A stretch of DNA of 64,000 nucleotides. It comes from an uncultured Clostridium sp. (GTDB lineage Bacteria; Bacillota; Clostridia; Lachnospirales; Lachnospiraceae). Below the pieces are notes generated by a model, which saw nothing but the letters and a program-made list of their open reading frames with translations, had not been told where the DNA came from and did not search any database. A program made the translations under genes and the position numbers. The DNA lies in the NCBI GenBank assembly GCA_900549235.1, contig URNT01000007.1:38246-102245 (forward strand), read 5' to 3'. Position 1 is the first letter of the stretch, and each line of letters starts with the position of its first letter. This document shows positions 63,572-64,000 of the stretch, in pieces.

Positions 63572-64000
63572 ATGAATATTATCGAGCACAACAAAAATGG
63601 CCTGGTGTATCTCACCGCCGACGGCTTTGAGGCCGCCGGCGGTGTGGCACACGGCTTCTCCACCCGCCTGGGCGGGGTATCGGAGGGGATCTACGCCACC
63701 CTCAACCTGGGCATGAACCGGGGCGACGCTCCCGACCGGGTACGGGAGAACTACCGCCGCTTCTGCGCCGCCATTGGGGCGGACATGGGGAACATTGTCT
63801 GCGCCAGCCAGGTTCACGGTGACACGGTGCGCACCGTCACCGCGGCGGATCTGGGCATCGGCCTGGACGAGCCGGAGCCTTGGCAGGCGGATGGCCTTGT
63901 CACCGACATCCCCGGTGTGACGCTGGCGGTCTACTCCGCCGACTGCCTGCCCATCCTGCTCTATGACCCGGTGCGCCGGGTGGTGGGGGCGGTCCACGCC
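63572..64000 (+). CDS. pgeF: PgeF/YlmD-type purine nucleosidase-oxidase (polyphenol oxidase family), 3' end outside window
   Basis: 143 residues visible; the frame is open at the window edge. HGFSTRLGGVSEGIYATLNL, the CASQVHGDTV motif with the metal His, DGLVTD and YSADCLPILLYDPVRRVVGA with the conserved Cys identify the DUF152/LACC1-like family, whose members act on nucleosides. GGAGGAAATCC precedes the ATG. Codon use is far more GC-rich than in the rest of the window, in line with an origin in another genome. Confidence 0.88.
   Translation, partial: MNIIEHNKNGLVYLTADGFEAAGGVAHGFSTRLGGVSEGIYATLNLGMNRGDAPDRVRENYRRFCAAIGADMGNIVCASQVHGDTVRTVTAADLGIGLDEPEPWQADGLVTDIPGVTLAVYSADCLPILLYDPVRRVVGAVHA

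Overview
The window is about 64 kb of dense, moderately GC-rich DNA. Gene content points to an anaerobic, gut-type Lachnospiraceae (Clostridia) chromosome: rubrerythrin and reverse rubrerythrin under a PerR-type regulator, choline/glucan-binding-repeat surface proteins, a membrane AraC-type regulator, a FeoB-associated Cys-rich peptide, strong AGGAGG ribosome sites and short intergenic gaps. Assignment to the family is inference from gene content; no rRNA or tRNA gene was recognised. The last ~0.8 kb looks foreign (see the end).

Layout. 1-5.1 kb: two secreted cell-wall-binding-repeat proteins, the first cut by the window edge. 5.1-7.3 kb: membrane-anchored AraC regulator (minus). 7.6-11.3 kb: hisS, aspS and a beta-carbonic anhydrase. 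11.3-12.6 kb: enolase (minus). 12.9-15.9 kb: an orphan HicB protein, then a metal-resistance operon (CadC-like sensor, free HMA domain, P-type ATPase). 15.9-17.2 kb: DtxR-family regulator with nitroreductase, diverging from a FeoB-associated peptide. 17.3-21.7 kb: XRE-cupin regulator and potABCD polyamine importer (minus). 21.9-25.4 kb: lactonase-like propeller, aroC, and two divergent RpiB/LacAB isomerases. 25.5-27.8 kb: a GNAT remnant, rbr, reverse rbr, perR. 28.1-30.8 kb: LysR and PHP genes (minus) and an S1 protein. 30.8-37.2 kb: a MITE-like palindromic element, a small alarmone synthetase, GDPD, dtd, DUF3783, and a VWA/MoxR pair. 37.2-40.7 kb: bioY-bioB-bioD-bioA behind a clear BirA operator. 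41-47.6 kb: MATE pump, MBL hydrolase, pyrC, yjjG-like phosphatase, a polar amino-acid ABC importer. 47.5-49.8 kb: a scar zone with several truncated genes, an HxlR/PPOX pair and a second copy of the palindromic element. 49.8-56.3 kb: a lipoprotein, a phosphoesterase, an ABC-F gene behind a possible attenuator, luxS behind a hairpin-rich leader, exonuclease III, Uup. 56.5-62.5 kb: a GlgX-like protein lacking key catalytic residues, an M20 peptidase, a Ca2+-type P-ATPase.

How genes connect. Metal homeostasis recurs: a CadC-like operator precedes the export operon, and one 16-bp inverted repeat (GTTAG-N6-CTAAC) sits exactly 7 bp downstream of the -10 box at both the enolase promoter and the FeoB-associated promoter, next to the DtxR-family regulator gene. 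Peroxide defence (rbr, reverse rbr, perR) shares an 18-bp PerR-box-like element. Biotin uptake and partial synthesis form one BirA-controlled operon without bioF in the window.

At about 63.2 kb an FAH-family gene runs in frame into the C-terminal zinc tail of SecA, followed by a pgeF-like gene with a different codon style. An assembly chimera, or less likely a real recombination, is the best explanation, so features after ~63.2 kb should not be assigned to the same organism without checking.
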